NCBI GenBank assembly: GCA_012728995.1
Contig: JAAYEB010000204.1
Coordinates: 1-37,870 of the forward strand
Reading direction: 5' to 3'
DNA from: Fibrobacter sp.
GTDB taxonomy: Bacteria > Fibrobacterota > Chitinivibrionia > Chitinivibrionales > Chitinispirillaceae
Length of the DNA: 37,870 bases
In this document: in pieces, positions 34,545-37,870 of the stretch
Numbering within the stretch: the first letter of the stretch is position 1
Layout: the number at the start of each line of letters is the position of its first letter
Translations under genes and position numbers: made by a program
Notes under the pieces: model-generated
Databases searched by the model: none
Told to the model about the DNA's origin: nothing
The model's input: only the letters and a program-made list of their open reading frames with translations

Positions 34545-35013
34545 CGATTTTTCTTGCATTCATTCATGTAAAAGTGTATTTATCTGTTAATTGAGGTAAA
34601 TACTTGTCCAAAACCGAAACCTGGTTTTCTTCAGGTATGATTAAACTGTGACGCTTAAATGAAGCAGTAAGATTATAAATTGCCTCGAAAATACAGGTCT
34701 TTTTATCAAAGTGCCAGAAATAAAACAATAAGCCGAACAAAGTTTTTCCAGGTTAAATTGGAGTTTTATTTCAATGTGCAATAATTTAAAAAACCTGTTA
34801 TTGAGACAGTTAAAATCTGTATCTGATTAAATCAGTCAAAATTATGAATGTTTCGAAACCATTTTCCAATATTTTCATAAAATCAGAGGAAATTGTGAAT
34901 TTCTGACATTCAACAGTATTCTGTTCTGGAGTGTGTAGTATTTACTCAAAATACCGGTAATACCGGTAATCCTAATCCTTAATCATCTGCAACATTTCTC
35001 ATGGAGGTTCTTT
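34545..35013. promoter_or_regulatory. 469-bp spacer with tandem TACCGGTA palindromes upstream of the RRM gene
   Basis: No gene is supported. Two copies of the perfect 8-bp palindrome TACCGGTA lie at 34952-34959 and 34961-34968, one base apart, so their centres are 9 bp apart. They sit 46-62 bases before the GTG of the RRM gene, either near its promoter or in its leader RNA. The GGAGG just upstream of the GTG is one of the strongest ribosome-binding sites in the window. Confidence 0.45.
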
Positions 35014-35313
35014 GTGACCAGTAAACTTTATGTAGGAAATCTCCCCTTCAACGTTACTGAGGATCAGGTAAGGGAGCTTTTCTCTCAGGTTGGTGAAGTC
35101 GATTCTGTAAAAATTATCACAGATCGCGAAACAGGAAGATCACGCGGTTTCTGCTTTGTCGAGATGAATAATGCTGATGAAGCAGTATCGGTTTTAAATG
35201 GTAAAGATTTTGGCGGCAGAAACTTAACCGTAAGTGAAGCTCGTGAAAAGGAGCATAATCAATACTCCCGGACAAATCATGGAGGGTATAAAAAACGGTT
35301 TAATTCTCGTTGA
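35014..35313 (+). CDS. Single-RRM RNA-binding protein
   Basis: 99 residues from a GTG with GGAGG six bases upstream. One RNA-recognition motif fills residues 3-80: RNP2 LYVGNLPF and RNP1 RGFCFVEM are intact. A short basic, Gly/Tyr/Arg-containing tail follows (GGYKKRFNSR). Such proteins in bacteria (cyanobacterial Rbp type and others) often respond to cold or stress and bind mRNA; the role here is inference. It converges with the RaiA-cold-shock gene, and three hairpins lie between them. Confidence 0.93.
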   Translation: MTSKLYVGNLPFNVTEDQVRELFSQVGEVDSVKIITDRETGRSRGFCFVEMNNADEAVSVLNGKDFGGRNLTVSEAREKEHNQYSRTNHGGYKKRFNSR

Positions 35314-35319
35314 TTATAC

Positions 35320-35378
35320 CAGTTTTTGACAATCAATTGATAAAAACTGCAAATTTGAACCTGTCAGATTCAAATTTG
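35320..35378 (+). terminator. Two successive hairpins after the RRM gene
   Basis: The first stem is CAGTTTTT/AAAAACTG (35320-35327 with 35342-35349), eight perfect pairs. The second is CAAATTTGAA/TTCAAATTTG (35350-35359 with 35369-35378), ten perfect pairs, followed by a T-rich TTATTTTA. The second is a good intrinsic terminator candidate for the RRM transcript; the first may protect the RNA 3' end or aid termination. Confidence 0.65.
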
Positions 35379-35421
35379 TTATTTTAAAGGATGTCTTCAA
35401 ATTTAAAAGTTCATGGATAAA

Positions 35422-35438
35422 GGGGCTGTAACAGCCCC
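35422..35438 (-). terminator. GC-rich terminator of the RaiA-cold-shock gene
   Basis: GGGGCTG (35422-35428) pairs with CAGCCCC (35432-35438) around three bases. On the minus strand it lies four bases past the stop codon at 35442 and is followed by TTTAT. Its G+C-rich stem stands out in this AT-rich region. Confidence 0.72.
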
Positions 35439-35441
35439 TAT

Positions 35442-36011
35442 TCAATATGATTCAGGAATATTTACAACTTGCACAGAAGTTGCCTGTGGTCCTTTTTCTC
35501 CCATCTCCTCAGTAAATCTTACTCCCATTCCGATTCTTAAACTTTCAAAAGGTGTATGTAAAACGCTGTTACGATGAAAAAAGATCTCCCTGCCATCATT
35601 CGTCCTTATAAACCCTATTCCGTCACCTGTCATAATATGCTCAATAACCCCCTGTACATTTTGATATTCATGGTACTTGATATCACCACGCTGCTTTTCC
35701 ATTAACTCCCGTAATTTTCTTGCGGCCACATCAAAAGCCCAACGAATTTCTGCTGCAACATCAAGATGTAGATTCCCTTTTGAAGGGTCACGGCTTATTA
35801 CCAGTTCATGACCCGGCGGGATCTTCATATCAATGCGCACTTTATAAGGTTGACCAGACCTCTGGTGTTTCTGTACCTTTTCTACCGCTACACGACAACT
35901 GCTGATATAACTGCAGATCCTGTCCAGCTTTTGCGCTTTTCTTCTTATCAATTCTTCAAGTTCAACTGTTTTCTCAACTTCCCGAAAAGTTATTTCAATT
36001 GGGATTTGCAT
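35442..36011 (-). CDS. Ribosome hibernation factor (RaiA/HPF) fused to cold-shock domain
   Basis: 189 residues with AGGA before the ATG. Residues 1-110 are a RaiA/HPF-type domain (IPIEITFREVEKTVELEELI, RVAVEKVQKHQRSG, VAAEIRWAFDVAARKL), which in the family binds the decoding centre of idle 30S subunits. Residues 120-185 form an OB-fold cold-shock domain with the RNA-binding pattern GIGFIRTNDGREIFFHRNSV. The usual long-HPF C-terminal dimerisation domain is absent and replaced by the RNA-binding domain. Such fusions are known but little studied. It lies 48 bp after the radical SAM gene. Confidence 0.9.
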   Translation of the reverse strand: MQIPIEITFREVEKTVELEELIRRKAQKLDRICSYISSCRVAVEKVQKHQRSGQPYKVRIDMKIPPGHELVISRDPSKGNLHLDVAAEIRWAFDVAARKLRELMEKQRGDIKYHEYQNVQGVIEHIMTGDGIGFIRTNDGREIFFHRNSVLHTPFESLRIGMGVRFTEEMGEKGPQATSVQVVNIPESY

Positions 36012-36059
36012 AACAAAATCCTGATAATTGTTAATTTACTATTTACCTCTCATTATACC

Positions 36060-37187
36060 CTACTTAAAACATTGCAGGCACTCCATTCTAAAAGCCTGAT
36101 ATGGATCAAGTCCCTGTTCTATTCCAATGTTGTACGCATTGCCCCTGCACCCTATACACTCCTCAAGAAATAGACAATCTGAACATTTCCCTTCTAAATA
36201 TTTCTCCACATTCCTGGCATAACAGAATATTTCCGAACTGTAAATATCTTTCAGGTTTCTGTGAAAAACATTATAAGGATATAAACCATTTTTAAAAAAC
36301 GATCTGTTTTCATCAAATCTTACAATGGGGCAAGGTCTGACATTCCCATCAACGGTAACATACAGACTACAGGAGGGATAGAAACAACTACAGGCAAATA
36401 CGGGAGTATAGGGCAACCAGTCAAAACCATAATGTTCGCGATCAATTGTAAGCATTTTGGTTTTACACCTTTTGATACTTTCATTATCCAGATAATAGTT
36501 ACTCAGATATTTTTTGGCCATTCCGACAGGTTTAAGTATCCTGATATCAGGAAAAATATTGTGTCGTCTACAAAAATGCCATATCTCTTCAACCTCATCA
36601 ACATTCATCCTGTTGCACACAACAGAAATACCCATTCTCAGCAATTCCGGATTATTTAATTGAGTAAAACCAGCCTGAATCAAATTGTGTAAACCAGCCT
36701 GAATTTCTATATATGCTCCAGATAAACCAGCACAATAATCCTGCACAGAAGGCCTTAATGAATCCAGTTTTGCAATAACAGACACATTTTTTTCATACAG
36801 ATACGAGGCCACATCGTTAGTTACCAGCAATCCATTGGTTAACACAACAGGTATCATTTTTTTATTGTTTATAAAACAGATCAGTTCCTGAAATTTCGGA
36901 TACAGTAAAGGTTCTCCTCCACTAATGACAACTGAACCTGCGCCAAGATCATACGCCTGATCTATTATGCCCTGTAATACAATAAATTCGATTTCATCCT
37001 TTTCATATTCATGATCCTTATGATAGCAGTATTTGCATCTAAAATTACATATGTTGTTTATCTCAATTCTTATTGATAATAATTTACTTTGACAGCCAGC
37101 CATACGCGCCTGTTCAGGCCTGAAAGTGTATCCATGAAGCAAGGGTGGTTTTTTAAATCTGCTTCTATTCTCGAATCCCTGATTCAT
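36060..37187 (-). CDS. Radical SAM/SPASM domain protein, substrate unknown
   Basis: 375 residues; GAGGG lies six bases before the ATG. The radical SAM cluster motif is C47-x3-C51-x2-C54 (CNFRCKYC), followed by the SAM-binding GGEPLL. The C-terminal third is Cys-rich in SPASM fashion: CSCFYPSC, VRPCPIVRF, CSDCLFLEECIGC and a final CLQC, enough for one or two auxiliary iron-sulfur clusters. SPASM enzymes modify peptides or proteins, or act on other substrates. No obvious precursor peptide, recognition (RRE) protein or transporter is adjacent, so the partner is unknown. It lies between rpiB and the RaiA-cold-shock gene. Confidence 0.88.
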   Translation of the reverse strand: MNQGFENRSRFKKPPLLHGYTFRPEQARMAGCQSKLLSIRIEINNICNFRCKYCYHKDHEYEKDEIEFIVLQGIIDQAYDLGAGSVVISGGEPLLYPKFQELICFINNKKMIPVVLTNGLLVTNDVASYLYEKNVSVIAKLDSLRPSVQDYCAGLSGAYIEIQAGLHNLIQAGFTQLNNPELLRMGISVVCNRMNVDEVEEIWHFCRRHNIFPDIRILKPVGMAKKYLSNYYLDNESIKRCKTKMLTIDREHYGFDWLPYTPVFACSCFYPSCSLYVTVDGNVRPCPIVRFDENRSFFKNGLYPYNVFHRNLKDIYSSEIFCYARNVEKYLEGKCSDCLFLEECIGCRGNAYNIGIEQGLDPYQAFRMECLQCFK

Positions 37188-37355
37188 GGATAACCCTCAT
37201 TTTTTCACATTTTACGGTTTTCATGTATTTATAATATCGAAGTCTGTTATTTTAGATGTAAATTCCAGTAGAAACAAAAACTTGTGTTATAACAGATAAG
37301 AAACAAGCCTTGATGCGATCTGTAATTGATCACATTGATGATTTCCTGTTAAAAC

Positions 37356-37431
37356 GAGGTGACATTTCACCCCAATGATTCGGGACAATTGCCGGCTTGT
37401 CTGGCGAAATCATTTGAGATGTTGTCACCTC
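37356..37431. repeat. 76-bp nested palindrome bounded by 9-bp inverted repeats
   Basis: GAGGTGACA (37356-37364) and TGTCACCTC (37423-37431) are perfect inverted repeats. Inside them AATGATT (37374-37380) pairs with AATCATT (37408-37414), and GACAA with TTGTC around GCCGGC. The element is richer in G+C than its surroundings and has TGACA/TGTCA at its ends, as IS-derived miniature elements often do. Its right arm overlaps the rpiB stop codon. It could also act as a terminator for rpiB (GTTTTAAC follows on the minus strand). Confidence 0.5.
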
Positions 37432-37870
37432 TGTTTGTTTTCCATTTCCTTTATCTTGTTTATTCTTCGCTGATGTCTTTTATTACGGGTGAATTTCGCA
37501 TGTAAAAATGTATATATAAGTTCCAGTGCATATTCACGCCCAACTACCCTTGCACCCAGACAGATCATGTTCAGATCGTCATCTTCAACCCCCTGATGTG
37601 CTGAATAGACATCAGAAATCAATCCTGCCCGAATCCCATAAACCTTATTTGCTGCAATACACGCTCCAACCCCACTTCCACAGACAGCTATTCCCCTATC
37701 AATATCCATCCGTGATAGTGCATTCGAAAGTGCAAACACATAATCCGGGTAATCATCATCTGGAATATAATCATAAGCACCAAAATCTTTTATCTGGTAT
37801 CCCCATCTATTAACAGATTCACAAACTGCCTGTTTTAAAACATATCCTCCATGGTCAACAGCAATACCTA
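37425..37870 (-). CDS. rpiB: Ribose-5-phosphate isomerase B (N-terminus cut by window edge)
   Basis: The frame is open to the right edge; about 147 residues are visible and only a few N-terminal ones are missing. It begins GIAVDHGGY (the family's SDHAGF motif with changes), then DYPDYVFALSNAL, the catalytic-cysteine strand AVCGSGVG, AANKVYGIRAGL, and CLGARVVG, ending RHQRRINKI. RpiB interconverts ribose-5- and ribulose-5-phosphate; LacA/LacB sugar isomerases are close relatives. A GTG at 37739 is internal and not the start. The last codons overlap one arm of a palindromic element. Confidence 0.9.
   Translation of the reverse strand, partial: GIAVDHGGYVLKQAVCESVNRWGYQIKDFGAYDYIPDDDYPDYVFALSNALSRMDIDRGIAVCGSGVGACIAANKVYGIRAGLISDVYSAHQGVEDDDLNMICLGARVVGREYALELIYTFLHAKFTRNKRHQRRINKIKEMENKQR

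Noticed and set aside
19094-34988. Similar 22-base stretches beginning GGTAATCCT at about 19099 and 34966
   Set aside because: The match is imperfect and the flanks differ; low-complexity AT-rich sequence explains it.
37330-37413. A 27-codon minus-strand ORF upstream of the radical SAM gene as a precursor peptide
   Set aside because: About half of it lies inside the nested palindrome, its only Shine-Dalgarno candidate is too far away, and it has no Cys or repeated core typical of SPASM substrates.

Overview
The window is AT-rich bacterial chromosome, densely coded and almost free of mobile DNA. KdsB (Kdo activation), an AsmA-like envelope protein and a type IV pilus inner-membrane platform point to a diderm with lipopolysaccharide. 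A sigma-54-type activator, an HD-GYP response regulator, FapA, TrmFO, a four-zinc-ribbon TopA, a ribosome-hibernation factor fused to a cold-shock domain and a glycogen-synthase-like enzyme would suit a free-living member of a group such as Fibrobacterota or a relative. That placement is inference only; no rRNA or tRNA gene is present to anchor it.

Layout. 1-4.4 kb: an AsmA-like gene (cut by the window edge) diverges from an NtrC-type regulator followed by a YbgC-like thioesterase; these converge on the topA-trmFO operon. 7-9.3 kb: a stand-alone IMP cyclohydrolase domain of PurH and an SDR epimerase. 9.3-13 kb: an acidic, mostly disordered membrane protein and a glycogen-synthase-like glycosyltransferase. 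13-16.8 kb: a GC-richer palindromic intergenic island, a LPG-flippase-type membrane protein and priA. 16.8-19 kb: fapA behind an extended -10 promoter with a palindrome at the start of the transcript. 19.3-27.1 kb: a long minus-strand operon, kdsB, REC-GAF-HD-GYP regulator, ComEA-like HhH protein, pilM, a pilN-pilO fusion, rsmD, coaD, rhomboid, SpoIIE phosphatase/HATPase. 27.7-33.1 kb: the minus-strand operon thiL-pilB-pcrA-gatC. 33.5-35.3 kb: a PfkB sugar kinase and an RRM protein on the plus strand. 35.4-37.9 kb: the RaiA/HPF-cold-shock fusion, a radical SAM/SPASM enzyme and rpiB (cut by the right edge).

How the genes fit together. The most coherent theme is cyclic-di-GMP and surface appendages: PilB has two tandem MshEN-type c-di-GMP-binding repeats, an HD-GYP protein shares an operon with PilM and PilN/O, and FapA begins with a small domain resembling the N-terminus of HD-GYP proteins. 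The ComEA-like HhH protein beside PilM suggests pilus-linked DNA handling. pilA, pilC, pilT, pilP and pilQ are not in the window. A second, smaller theme is RNA and ribosome state: an RRM protein and a RaiA-cold-shock fusion lie convergently across a set of strong hairpins.

No CRISPR array, intact transposon, prophage or wholly novel multi-gene system is visible. The best leads are domain fusions (PilN-PilO, RaiA-CSD), the acidic membrane protein, altered active-site motifs, two possibly IS-derived palindromes and several regulatory palindromes.
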